A DNA stretch of 64,000 bases from DASZIT01 sp963770635 (lineage in GTDB: Bacteria; Actinomycetota; Acidimicrobiia; Acidimicrobiales; RAAP-2). Below the pieces are notes generated by a model. That model saw nothing but the letters and a program-made list of their open reading frames with translations. It did not search any database and was not told the origin of the DNA. Every line of letters begins with the position of its first letter. Position 1 is the first letter of the stretch. Both the position numbers and the translations under genes were made by a program. The stretch is from contig CAVYQI010000005.1 of the NCBI GenBank assembly GCA_963770635.1, positions 124,001 to 188,000 on the forward strand, given 5' to 3'. Positions 25,680-34,302 of this stretch are shown here, in pieces.

Positions 25680-28301
25680 GTGACCCCTGGCACGGCGATG
25701 ACCGCCGACCAACTTCGCGCCACCTTTACCGGGTTCTTTTCGGACCGCGGTCATGTCGTGGTGCCCTCGGCGAGTTTGATCCCCCACGACCCCTCGGTCC
25801 TGTTCACGATTGCCGGCATGGTGCCGTTCAAGCCCTTCTTCGTCGGGGACGAGACCGCGCCGTGGCCCCGGGCCACCGGGATCCAGAAGTGCTTCCGGAC
25901 CGTCGACATCGATGTCGTGGGTACCACCCGCCGGCACTGCACCTTCTTCGAGATGCTGGGGAATTTCAGCTTCGGTGACTACTTCAAGGACCTGGCCATT
26001 CCCTATGCCTGGGAGTTGGTCACCGAGGTGCTCGGGATGGAGGCCGACCGGCTGTGGATCACCGTCCACCACGACGACGACGAGGCCGAGCAGATTTGGC
26101 GCGACGGGGTGGGGGTTCCGGCGGAGCGGATCCAACGATTGGGCGACGACAACTTCTGGAAGATGGGGGAGACCGGGCCGCAGGGACCGAGCTCCGAGAT
26201 CTTCTTCGACATGGGTGCCGAGTACGGCGAGCCGGGGGGCCCGGCCCACGGCGGCAGCGAGCGGTTCGTGGAGATCTGGAATCTCGTCTTCATGCAGTAC
26301 AACCGAGTGGACGAGAGCACCCTCGAACCCCTTCCCCGACCCAGCATCGACACCGGTGCCGGGCTCGAGCGGATCCTCCCGATCCTGCAGGGCGCCGATT
26401 CGATATTCGCCACCGATCTGTTCTTCCCGATGATCGAGACGGCCCAGTCCATCACCGGGCACGTCTACGGCCGGGACGAACGCACCGATGTGGGCCTCCG
26501 GATCCTGGCCGATCACGGTCGGGCCATGTCCATGTTGGTGGCCGACGGTGTGCTTCCCGCCAACGAGGGCCGGGGATACGTGCTCCGGCGGATCATCCGG
26601 AGGGCGGTGCGACGGGGACGGCAGCTCGGGGTCGACGAGACGTTCACCCCCCGGCTGGTGAACACCGCCATCGGGATGTTGGGCGGGGCCTATCCGGAGC
26701 TGGCCGAGAGCCATCACCTCATCACCGAGGTGGTGGCCCGCGAGGAGGAGGGATTCCTCCGGACCCTGGCCACCGGGTCGGCGATCCTGGAGGAAGAGCT
26801 GGCCGCCGGCGCGGTGACCCTGCCCGGGGATGTGGCCTTCAAGCTCCACGACACCTACGGCTTTCCGGTCGAGCTCACCATGGAGATCGCCGAGGAGGCC
26901 GGGGTGGCCGTCGATCTGGCCGGATTCGAAGCGGCCATGGATGCCCAGCGGAGCCAGGCCCGGGCCGCGGCCCGGAGCGGCAAGACGACGGCCGGGCAGA
27001 GCGCCTACCGCTCGATCCTGGACAACGAGGGCGAGAGCAAATTCATCGGGCAGTATCCGGACAGCTACTCGGCACCGGCCCGAGTTGTCGCCGTCCTCAC
27101 CGATGCCGACCCTGACCACCCCGGGCAAGCGGAGATCTTCCTCGACCGGACGCCGTTCTACGCCGAGAGCGGGGGTCAGGTCGGGGACACCGGCACCATC
27201 GTCACCGAAACCGGCACCGCCCTCGTCTACGACACGGTATTTGCCCTCCCTGGGCTCACCGCTCACCGGGCCCGCATCACCGGCGAGGTGTTCGCCGGCC
27301 AGGACGCGCTGGCCACCATCGACGCCACCCGGCGGGACGCGCTCCGCCGCAACCACACCGGCACCCATCTGCTGCACGCGTCCCTCCGCAGCGTCTTGGG
27401 GGACCACGTTCGCCAGCAAAGTTCCATGGTGGCTCCGGACCGGCTGCGATTCGACTTCAGCCATACCGGCAAGGTCGCGCCCGAGGAGCTGACCGCGGTT
27501 ACCGCCATGGCCAACGCCGACGTGCTTTCCGACGCTGACGTCGAGGTGATCGAGACGACCCTTCCGGAAGCGGAGGCCATGGGCGCGCTGGCCTTTTTCG
27601 GCGACAAGTACGGCGACCGGGTCCGGGTGGTGCGGGCGGGCGCCCACTCCCTCGAGTTGTGCGGCGGGACCCACGTCGGGGCGTTGGGGATGATCGGGCC
27701 GATCACCGTGGTGTCCGAGTCGTCGATCGGCTCCAACACCCGCCGGATCGAGGCGGTGACCGGAAGCGGGGCGTTCGACCGGATCGTGGCCCGGGAGGGA
27801 CTGCTGACCGAGGCTGCCACCCTGCTGCGAACCGAGCCGGAGAACGTCCCCGAGACGATTGAGCGGCTGCTCGAGCGACAGCGCACCGCCGAAAAGGCCC
27901 TCGAGCGGTTGAAGAGCCGGCAGCTGCAGAGCGACGCCGCCTCGTTGGCTGCCGATGCCACCGATGGGGTGGTGGTGGCCCGACGGGACGGACTGACCCC
28001 CGACGAGCTCCGCGACCTGGCCCAGAGCGCCCGCAAATCGGGCGGACTTCGGGCGGTGGTGGTGGGAGGCAGCCCCGATGGCACCAAGGCGGCCGTGGCG
28101 GTGGCCGTTGACGTTGACGGGAGGGCCGGAGGAGCCAAAACCGGACCGGAGACCCACGCCGGGAATCTGGTCAAGCGGATCGGCCCGTTCCTGGGGGGCG
28201 GCGGGGGTGGATCTCCGGAGGTGGCGGTGGCCGGCGGCAAGGATCCTTCCGGTATCGACAATGCTCTGGACGAAGCCCGGAAGGCTCTGGCGGGCGGCTG
28301 A
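25680..28301 (+). CDS. alaS: alanine--tRNA ligase
   Basis: The 873-residue protein has the full AlaRS layout: class II aminoacylation core ('FGDYFKDLAIPYAWELVT'), tRNA recognition domain, editing domain with zinc ligands 'RNHTGTHLLHASL' and 'ELCGGTHVG', and the C-terminal DHHA1-type C-Ala domain ('FLGGGGGGSPEVAVAGGKD'). Start GTG 25680 is favoured by TAGACT 8 nt upstream; ATG 25698 ('MTADQLRATFTGFF') matches the usual AlaRS start equally well. The order alaS-ruvX-mltG-aroE is conserved in actinobacteria. Confidence 0.97.
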   Translation: MTPGTAMTADQLRATFTGFFSDRGHVVVPSASLIPHDPSVLFTIAGMVPFKPFFVGDETAPWPRATGIQKCFRTVDIDVVGTTRRHCTFFEMLGNFSFGDYFKDLAIPYAWELVTEVLGMEADRLWITVHHDDDEAEQIWRDGVGVPAERIQRLGDDNFWKMGETGPQGPSSEIFFDMGAEYGEPGGPAHGGSERFVEIWNLVFMQYNRVDESTLEPLPRPSIDTGAGLERILPILQGADSIFATDLFFPMIETAQSITGHVYGRDERTDVGLRILADHGRAMSMLVADGVLPANEGRGYVLRRIIRRAVRRGRQLGVDETFTPRLVNTAIGMLGGAYPELAESHHLITEVVAREEEGFLRTLATGSAILEEELAAGAVTLPGDVAFKLHDTYGFPVELTMEIAEEAGVAVDLAGFEAAMDAQRSQARAAARSGKTTAGQSAYRSILDNEGESKFIGQYPDSYSAPARVVAVLTDADPDHPGQAEIFLDRTPFYAESGGQVGDTGTIVTETGTALVYDTVFALPGLTAHRARITGEVFAGQDALATIDATRRDALRRNHTGTHLLHASLRSVLGDHVRQQSSMVAPDRLRFDFSHTGKVAPEELTAVTAMANADVLSDADVEVIETTLPEAEAMGALAFFGDKYGDRVRVVRAGAHSLELCGGTHVGALGMIGPITVVSESSIGSNTRRIEAVTGSGAFDRIVAREGLLTEAATLLRTEPENVPETIERLLERQRTAEKALERLKSRQLQSDAASLAADATDGVVVARRDGLTPDELRDLAQSARKSGGLRAVVVGGSPDGTKAAVAVAVDVDGRAGGAKTGPETHAGNLVKRIGPFLGGGGGGSPEVAVAGGKDPSGIDNALDEARKALAGG

Positions 28302-28350
28302 TGGGGAGCCGGATCGGACCGACAACCGCGCGGGGTCCGCGGTCGCGTCG

Positions 28351-28791
28351 ATGACGGATGGTCGGGCCGTCGGGATCGATCTGGGGAGCCGCCGGATCGG
28401 GGTGGCGGTGAGCAACTCCGGCCGGACCCTGGCCTCCCCCCGATCGACGGTGGTGCGGACCGGAGACCCCGAACGCGACCGCCGGATGCTGATCGACCTG
28501 GCGATCGACGAGGGGGCGAGTGTGGTGGTGGTGGGGCTGCCGCTGTCGCTGGACGGCTCCCGGGGTACCGCGGCCATCGGGGCCGAGGCCGAGGCCGAGG
28601 CGCTGCGGACCCAGTTGCACCCGGAGGGGATCGAGGTGGAGCTGTTCGACGAACGCCTGACCACGGTGACGGCGCACCAATCCCTGGCCGCCGGAGGCAA
28701 GGGGAGCAAAGCGAGGCGAGCGGTCATCGACCGGTCGGCGGCCACCGTGATGCTGCAGGCGTGGCTCGACGCCCAGAAGGACGTCTGGTGA
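28351..28791 (+). CDS. ruvX: RuvX/YqgF family nuclease (putative pre-16S rRNA processing)
   Basis: The 146-residue RNase H-like protein shows 'AVGIDLGSRRIGVAVSN' (first catalytic Asp), 'VVVGLPLSLDGSRG', 'VELFDERLTTVTAHQSL' (catalytic Glu) and 'IDRSAATVMLQAWLD' (last Asp). E. coli YqgF matures the 5' end of 16S rRNA; RuvX of other bacteria cuts Holliday junctions. I chose ATG 28351, 49 bp after alaS. The stop overlaps mltG by one base (TGATG). Confidence 0.93.
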   Translation: MTDGRAVGIDLGSRRIGVAVSNSGRTLASPRSTVVRTGDPERDRRMLIDLAIDEGASVVVVGLPLSLDGSRGTAAIGAEAEAEALRTQLHPEGIEVELFDERLTTVTAHQSLAAGGKGSKARRAVIDRSAATVMLQAWLDAQKDVW

Positions 28792-30056
28792 TGCCCGAGA
28801 ATCCCGACCCGGACCACCAGTCGGGCCGGACACCCGGCGGGGACCACCCCCCGCCGGGGTCGATTCCCATCCCGGAAGACTTCGGCCGCCGTCCGGATCC
28901 CCTCACGGTTCCGACATCCCAGTTCATCGCCGATGTGGACGCCGCCGGCCCGACCGAGGGGGGATCGGATCCCGCCCACGGACCCGCCCGACGCAGGTCT
29001 CACGGCCGGAGGGGATCCGGCACCGAGCCGGCAACCGTGTTTGCCCACCACCCGTACCGGATCGCCGGCGCCGCCTTCGTGGTGCTCGGGTTGGTGGTGG
29101 TGGTGGGTGGGTACCTGTGGCTGAATGCCGAGGCCAACCCGTCGGGGCCGAAGGGGGCGACGGTGATCGTGGCCGTACCCAAGGGCGCGGGCGTCAGTTC
29201 GTTTGCCGGCACCCTGCAAAAGGACGGGATCATCGGCAGCTCGCTGGCCTTTCGGATCTGGATCAGCATCCACGGCGACCCCGGCGTCTTCGCCGGGTCG
29301 TACGCCTTCAACAAGAATGACAGTTTCGGCACCGTCAAGAACGTGCTGGGCAATGGTCCCAACGTGTTCGAGCTTACGGTCGAGCCGGGATTCACCGTCT
29401 CCGAGGTAGCCAGCCGGGTCGGCCAGTTCCCTGGGCACGATGGATCGGCATTCAAGCAACTCGCCGACGGGGGAGTTCTGCATTCCCAGTGGCAGCCGGC
29501 CGGGGTGACCAGTCTCGACGGGCTGCTCGGCACCGGGAACTACCAGTTGCTTCCGGGCGAAACCGACACCCAGCTGTTGACCCAGATGATCGACCGGTTC
29601 GACAGCCAGGCCAACAGCATGAACCTGACCGCCCGATCGGCGGCGCTGGGGTTGACCCCGTACCAGACGGTCACCATGGCCTCCATCGTGCAGAAGGAAG
29701 GTGTCATCCAGAGCAACCTGGGTCCGGTGGCCCGGGTCATCCTCAACCGGCTGGCCAACAACATGCCCTTGCAGATGGATTCCACCGTGCTCTATTCCGA
29801 GGGCCGGGACGGGGGCGCGGTGACCAGCGCCGATCTCGCTCTGCAGTCGCCCTACAACACCTACCTCCACACCGGGCTCACCCCTACCCCGATCTGCTTC
29901 CCGGCGCCGGCTGCCTTGCAGGCGTCCCTGAATCCCCCGGCCGGGGCGTGGCTGTATTTCGTGTTGGTGCAGTCCGATGGCACGGAGGCCTTCTCCGATA
30001 CCTACGCGGAACAGTTGGCGAACGAGGCCCTGGCCAAACAACGCGGGCTCGGGTAG
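28791..30056 (+). CDS. mltG: endolytic murein transglycosylase MltG
   Basis: The 421-residue protein has a Pro/Gly-rich cytoplasmic N-terminus of about 90 residues, a membrane span ('IAGAAFVVLGLVVVVGGYL'), then LysM-like and catalytic YceG domains. The catalytic Glu lies in 'ASIVQKEGVIQSN', with 'PLQMDSTVLYSEGR' and 'SPYNTYLHTGLTPTPICFP' as conserved blocks. MltG cuts nascent glycan strands and may set their length as they leave the synthase. rodA follows two genes later, which fits a shared wall-growth role. Confidence 0.94.
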   Translation: MPENPDPDHQSGRTPGGDHPPPGSIPIPEDFGRRPDPLTVPTSQFIADVDAAGPTEGGSDPAHGPARRRSHGRRGSGTEPATVFAHHPYRIAGAAFVVLGLVVVVGGYLWLNAEANPSGPKGATVIVAVPKGAGVSSFAGTLQKDGIIGSSLAFRIWISIHGDPGVFAGSYAFNKNDSFGTVKNVLGNGPNVFELTVEPGFTVSEVASRVGQFPGHDGSAFKQLADGGVLHSQWQPAGVTSLDGLLGTGNYQLLPGETDTQLLTQMIDRFDSQANSMNLTARSAALGLTPYQTVTMASIVQKEGVIQSNLGPVARVILNRLANNMPLQMDSTVLYSEGRDGGAVTSADLALQSPYNTYLHTGLTPTPICFPAPAALQASLNPPAGAWLYFVLVQSDGTEAFSDTYAEQLANEALAKQRGLG

Positions 30057-30061
30057 CCGCC

Positions 30062-30928
30062 ATGGCACCTGCACCTGAGCCGGTTTCGAAAGCGACCCTG
30101 TCGGCGGCCACCACGGTGGTCGGCGTGATCGGTGACCCGGTGGCCCACTCGCTGTCTCCCCGGCTGCACAACGTTGCCTTTGCCGCCCTCGGCCTGGACT
30201 GGGTGTCGGTGGGCTTCCGGGTAGAGAAAGGCAACGCCGCGGCCGCCCTCGACGGGGCTCGGGCCCTCGGGCTGAAGGGCCTGTCGGTGACCATGCCCCA
30301 CAAGGACGACGTTGCCGCCCACGTCGACCGCCTGACCCCGATCGCCGAGCGCCTGGGGGCGGTGAACTGTGTCACCAACACCGACGGAGCCCTGACCGGT
30401 GACAACACCGACGGCCGGGGTCTGGTCGCCGCACTCCGCCGCGGCGGTCATTTTGATCCGGATGGACATCGCTGCCTGGTGGTCGGAGCCGGGGGGGCGG
30501 CCAGGTCGGTCATCGCGGCGTTGGCCGACTCCGGGGCTTCCGAGGTGGTGGTGGTGAACCGGACCCGGGCCCGGGCCGAGGCGGCCGCGGCGTTGGCCGG
30601 TTCCGTCGGCCGGGTCGGAGAGACGGCCGACGCCGGCCACTGTGAGCTGATCGTCAACGCCACCCCGACCGGGATGTCAGCATCGCCGGGGCCCGACCAG
30701 TGGGCGCTCGACCCCGGACTCCTCGGCCCCCACCAGCTGGTGGTGGACCTGGTGTACCACCCGGCCGTCACTCCCTGGCTGGAAGTGGCCCGGATCCGGG
30801 GCGCCGACGTCTTGAACGGCCTGGGCATGCTGGTCCACCAGGCGGCCCTCCAGCTGGGAGAATGGACCGGCCAGGAACCCCCGGTGGACGCCATGTGGCG
30901 AGCGATTGGGGACGTCGCCTCCGAGTAG
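30062..30928 (+). CDS. aroE: shikimate dehydrogenase
   Basis: The 288-residue NADP-dependent enzyme reduces 3-dehydroshikimate in aromatic amino acid synthesis. It has 'GVIGDPVAHSLSPRLHN', the catalytic Lys in 'VTMPHKDDV', 'TGDNTDGRGL', the Rossmann glycine motif 'VVGAGGAARSVIAAL', 'VNATPTGM' and C-terminal 'LGMLVHQAALQLGEWTG'. I chose ATG 30062, 5 bp after mltG; the frame is open upstream but only from here resembles AroE. Confidence 0.96.
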   Translation: MAPAPEPVSKATLSAATTVVGVIGDPVAHSLSPRLHNVAFAALGLDWVSVGFRVEKGNAAAALDGARALGLKGLSVTMPHKDDVAAHVDRLTPIAERLGAVNCVTNTDGALTGDNTDGRGLVAALRRGGHFDPDGHRCLVVGAGGAARSVIAALADSGASEVVVVNRTRARAEAAAALAGSVGRVGETADAGHCELIVNATPTGMSASPGPDQWALDPGLLGPHQLVVDLVYHPAVTPWLEVARIRGADVLNGLGMLVHQAALQLGEWTGQEPPVDAMWRAIGDVASE

Positions 30929-30946
30929 CCTGGTCCCCCGAGCGCC

Positions 30947-32083
30947 ATGGTGAACTACGCCCCTGCACACGTTGGCCGCCGGCCTCGAGACATCACCGCC
31001 CGGTTCGACGTGGTCCTGATCGGGACATCCTTGCTCCTGGCGGCCACCGGGGTGGTGATGATCTACTCGGCGACCCGGGGGAAGTTGGCGCTGGCCGGGG
31101 AGGATCCCCACTACTACCTGAAGCGCCAGGCGATCTTCATGATCATCGGGGTGGTGGTGATGGTGGCCCTGGCGGTGTTCGACTACCGGCGGCTCGAACA
31201 GGTCAGCACCATCCTCTACATCGGAACGCTCGTCGCCCTGGCGGGTGTGTACGTCGCCGGGAAGAGCGCGGAGGGGTCCCAGCGTTGGTTCCCACTCGGC
31301 CCGTTTCAGATCCAACCGTCGGAGTTCGCCACCCTGACGGTGATTGTGGCCATCGCCACCTACTGCGCCCGACGACGGGAGGGGTTGGAATTCCGGGACC
31401 TGGTCCGTCTCGTCATCCTGGCCGCAGTGCCGATCGTGGTGATCATCAAGCAACCGGACCTTGGCACCGGAATCGTCCTCAGCGTGATCCTGGTGGTGAT
31501 GCTGGCGGTGGCCGGCATGCCGGGTCGGTATCTGGTCATGGTCATTGTCGGGGCGGTGTTGGTGGTGGTGGTGGCGCTCAAGCTGGGACTGCTCCAGCAC
31601 TATCAGATCGCGCGGTTGACCAGCTTCATCAACCCGAACGGGGCGAGTTCGACGGCGACCTACAACGTCACCCAGGCCAAGAATGCCATTGGTGCCGGGG
31701 GCCTGTTCGGGAAGGGCTTGTTCCGCGGCGCCCAGACCAACCTCTCCTACGTCCCCTTCCAGCAGACCGACTTCATCTTCTCGGCCGTCGGCGAACAGGT
31801 GGGCTTCATCGGTTCGAGCCTGCTGCTGTTCCTCTACGGCGTGGTGGCGTGGCGGATGATCCGGACCGCCCAGTTGGCCCGGGACAACTTCGGGCGTCTT
31901 CTGTGTGCCGGGGTGTTCGCCCTCCTGGTCTTCTCGGTGTTCGAGAACGTCGGCATGAATATGGGCATCATGCCGGTCGCCGGGATCCCGCTGCCCTTCC
32001 TCTCCTATGGAGGTTCCGCCGCGGTGGTGTTCTTCGCCGCCATTGGGATCACGGCCAGCGTGCACGCCCGGAGCATCCGTTGA
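30947..32083 (+). CDS. rodA: SEDS peptidoglycan polymerase, RodA type
   Basis: The 378-residue protein with about ten membrane helices polymerises lipid II together with a class B penicillin-binding protein. Signatures are 'SQRWFPLGPFQIQPSEFATL', 'IIKQPDLGTGIVL', with the catalytic-region Asp, and 'AGIPLPFLSYGGSA'. ATG 30947 lies 18 bp after aroE; TAGCCT at 30926 is 15 nt upstream and may serve as a -10. A second SEDS gene lies opposite at 32793. RodA rather than FtsW is inferred from the mltG context. Confidence 0.9.
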   Translation: MVNYAPAHVGRRPRDITARFDVVLIGTSLLLAATGVVMIYSATRGKLALAGEDPHYYLKRQAIFMIIGVVVMVALAVFDYRRLEQVSTILYIGTLVALAGVYVAGKSAEGSQRWFPLGPFQIQPSEFATLTVIVAIATYCARRREGLEFRDLVRLVILAAVPIVVIIKQPDLGTGIVLSVILVVMLAVAGMPGRYLVMVIVGAVLVVVVALKLGLLQHYQIARLTSFINPNGASSTATYNVTQAKNAIGAGGLFGKGLFRGAQTNLSYVPFQQTDFIFSAVGEQVGFIGSSLLLFLYGVVAWRMIRTAQLARDNFGRLLCAGVFALLVFSVFENVGMNMGIMPVAGIPLPFLSYGGSAAVVFFAAIGITASVHARSIR

Positions 32084-32745
32084 CCGAGACCTCCAGCCAA
32101 CCGGCAAACCATTCGCCGGCCCCATCCCCCGACGATCCTCCCGATCCGTCACTCGACGAAGCCCCTCCCGTCCCGGCCGTCGAAGACGTCCAGGAGGTCA
32201 AGGGGGTGCCGGTCCCGGCCATCCCGGTTCCCGAGGCCGACCCGGTGCCACCGGCCACCGAGGGCGAAACTCCGGTTGAGCCGGTCATCAGCCCGGAAAC
32301 GCCTCCGGCCATCGCCGCCTCAACGAGCGGCTACCGGATGGCCATCGTCACTTCGGTGACCGTCGACCTCCCCGTCCAACATCCCACCGTCGTCTTGCGG
32401 GAGACGGAATCGCCCCGCCGACAACTCTCCTTTTCCGTCGGGCTGCAGGATGGGACCGCCATCTCCCACGCGTTGCGCCGGATCCCGACGCCCCGGCCGC
32501 TGACCCACGAACTGGTGTCCGATGTGCTTCAGGCGTTCGACATCGATGTCGTCGCCGTTCGGCTGGTGGGGCGGCAGGGCAGTACCTACTTTGCCGAGTT
32601 GGACCTGCGGGGTCCCCAGGGGCGTTCGGTGCACTCCTGCCGGCCGTCGGATGCCGTCGCCATCGCCCTCCGTCAGCCGGTGCCGGTGCCGATCCTCATC
32701 GATTCGAGGTTGTTCGAGGTACTGGGCGACGTCGCCCCGCCCTGA
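32080..32745 (+). CDS. bifunctional nuclease (BFN/DUF151) domain protein
   Basis: The start is TTG 32080, overlapping the rodA stop (TTGA), giving 221 residues. The first 85 are a Pro/Glu/Asp-rich disordered region. From 'YRMAIVTSVTVDLPVQHPTV' on, the protein matches the BFN domain: 'VVLRETESPRRQLSFSVG', 'PLTHELVSDVLQAFDI' and 'CRPSDAVAIALRQPVPV'. BFN proteins have reported RNase/DNase activity in plants, but the bacterial role is unclear. ATG 32338 is the alternative start without the disordered part. Confidence 0.82.
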   Translation: MTETSSQPANHSPAPSPDDPPDPSLDEAPPVPAVEDVQEVKGVPVPAIPVPEADPVPPATEGETPVEPVISPETPPAIAASTSGYRMAIVTSVTVDLPVQHPTVVLRETESPRRQLSFSVGLQDGTAISHALRRIPTPRPLTHELVSDVLQAFDIDVVAVRLVGRQGSTYFAELDLRGPQGRSVHSCRPSDAVAIALRQPVPVPILIDSRLFEVLGDVAPP

Positions 32746-32767
32746 TGGGCGGAGCCCCCGCCGCCGC

Positions 32768-32790
32768 CCCGCGCCGCCACCGGGCGCGGG
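32768..32790. terminator. hairpin between convergent genes
   Basis: CCCGCGCC (32768-32775) pairs with GGCGCGGG (32783-32790) around a 7-nt loop, in the 47-bp gap between convergent genes. It lacks a U-run, as is common in actinobacteria. Confidence 0.5.
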
Positions 32791-32792
32791 AG

Positions 32793-34208
32793 TCAGCCCC
32801 GGGGTCCGGCCAACAGGGCCCGGCGGGCCGCCTCGGTCTTCTCGAACTGCTCCCGCTCGGCGGTGTCCGCAGTGGTGGCGCCCTCGTCCGAGATGCGCAT
32901 GAGCAGGCCGATCAGGATGTAGTTGGCGATGAGGGCCGAGCCGCCGTAGGACACGAACGGGAGGGTGATCCCGGTGAGGGGCAGCAGCCGGACCACCCCG
33001 CCGATGATGAAGAAGGCCTGAAAGCCGATGATGACGGTCAACCCGGTGGCCGTGAGTTTGGAGAACTCCGACTTGGCCGACTGGGCGGCACGCAGTCCGG
33101 CTCCGACGATGAGCAAGAAGGCCACCACCACCATGGTGGAGCCGAGCAGGCCCATCTCCTCCCCGATGGCGGCGAAGATGAAGTCGGTGTTGGCGTTGGG
33201 GATGGTCCCGGGGGCGCCGAGGCCGAGTCCGCTCCCGCCGATGCCGCCGCTGCCCAGCGAATACCACGCTTGCCGGAGTTGGTACCCGGGGTCGTTGGGC
33301 AGGATCTTCCAGGGGTCGAGCCAGGTTTCGATCCGGATGTGGGTCTGGGAGAAGTACCGGCCGGAGAGGTAGGCCCCGACCCCGAACAGAATCACCCCGA
33401 GCAGGAGGTAACCGGTCCGTCCGGTCGTCACCCACAGCAGGGCGATGAACAGGGTGAACAGCAGGGCCGAGAAGCCGATGTCGTGCTCGAGGCTCATCAC
33501 CCCGATGGCGAACACCCAGGCCAGCGCGATGGGCGCCAGAGGCCGGGGATCGACGATCAATCGATTGCCGAACCGGGCGGTGGGGATGGTGAGCAGTTCC
33601 CGTTTCTCGGCAAAGTAGGAGGCGAAGAAGATGCAGAGAACGATCTTGGCCAACTCCACCGGTTGGAACTCCAGCGAGCCGAAGTGGATCCAGAGCCGGG
33701 CGCCGTTGATGTTGGCGCCGAGGTGGGGTACCAACGGCAGCAACAGGAGCCCCACGCCCCCGACCAGCAGCAGGTAGCGGTACCGGTCGAGGTCTCGGGA
33801 CCGGCGGACCACGAACAGGGTCAGGACGTAGGCGCCCACCCCGACCGCCGTCCACGTCGCCTGCAGCGGGGCGTAGTGGGTCTGGGGCGTCGGGTAGAGG
33901 TCGAGGCGAACGATCATCGTGTAGCCGATGCCGTTCAAGAGAAACGCGATCGGCAGGATGGCGGCGTTGGCATTCGGGGCGAGCACCCGATTGGCCACAT
34001 GGGCCACCGCCGCCAGCACCAGCATGAGGATGAGCAGCGGTACCGAATCGGACGGCAGCTTCTTGGTGTTCCCGAGGACCATCAGGGTGTAGGTGCCCAC
34101 GATGATGAACGAGGCGAACACCAGCAGGCCGAGCTCGGTGCGGCGTCGGGCTTTCACCCCCCGGATCCGCTGCTTCGCTTGAGGATTTCGCGACAAGGTC
34201 AGCGGCAC
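32793..34208 (-). CDS. SEDS family protein (FtsW/RodA), second copy
   Basis: The 471-residue multi-span protein has 'GARLWIHFGSLEFQPVELAK', 'SLEHDIGFSALLFTLFIALL' and 'GITLPFVSYGGSALIANY', the SEDS hallmarks. Compared with the copy at 30947 it has extra N-terminal helices and an acidic C-terminal tail, resembling the long RodA/FtsW of the pstP-pknB locus in actinobacteria. GTG start at 34208, with TAGGAT 6 nt upstream on the minus strand. No penicillin-binding protein gene is adjacent, so the cognate partner is unknown. Confidence 0.9.
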   Translation of the reverse strand: MPLTLSRNPQAKQRIRGVKARRRTELGLLVFASFIIVGTYTLMVLGNTKKLPSDSVPLLILMLVLAAVAHVANRVLAPNANAAILPIAFLLNGIGYTMIVRLDLYPTPQTHYAPLQATWTAVGVGAYVLTLFVVRRSRDLDRYRYLLLVGGVGLLLLPLVPHLGANINGARLWIHFGSLEFQPVELAKIVLCIFFASYFAEKRELLTIPTARFGNRLIVDPRPLAPIALAWVFAIGVMSLEHDIGFSALLFTLFIALLWVTTGRTGYLLLGVILFGVGAYLSGRYFSQTHIRIETWLDPWKILPNDPGYQLRQAWYSLGSGGIGGSGLGLGAPGTIPNANTDFIFAAIGEEMGLLGSTMVVVAFLLIVGAGLRAAQSAKSEFSKLTATGLTVIIGFQAFFIIGGVVRLLPLTGITLPFVSYGGSALIANYILIGLLMRISDEGATTADTAEREQFEKTEAARRALLAGPRG

Positions 34209-34214
34209 GGGGCG

Positions 34215-34220
34215 ATCCTA
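34215..34220 (-). promoter_or_regulatory. -10 hexamer TAGGAT for the minus-strand SEDS gene
   Basis: On the minus strand TAGGAT ends 6 nt before GTG 34208. Confidence 0.45.
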
Positions 34221-34302
34221 CCGGCGCAATCGGCCAGGTCGCGGACACCGGAGGACCCCAGGGAGCCGATCGCCGCCCGACCCGGGCAGCTGCACCCGGG
34301 GG

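Noticed and set aside
25671..30074. A 1467-residue minus-strand reading frame opposite alaS, ruvX and mltG
   Set aside because: It is a G+C-bias shadow of three well-identified plus-strand genes, with a Gly/Arg/His/Pro-rich composition and no recognisable domain.
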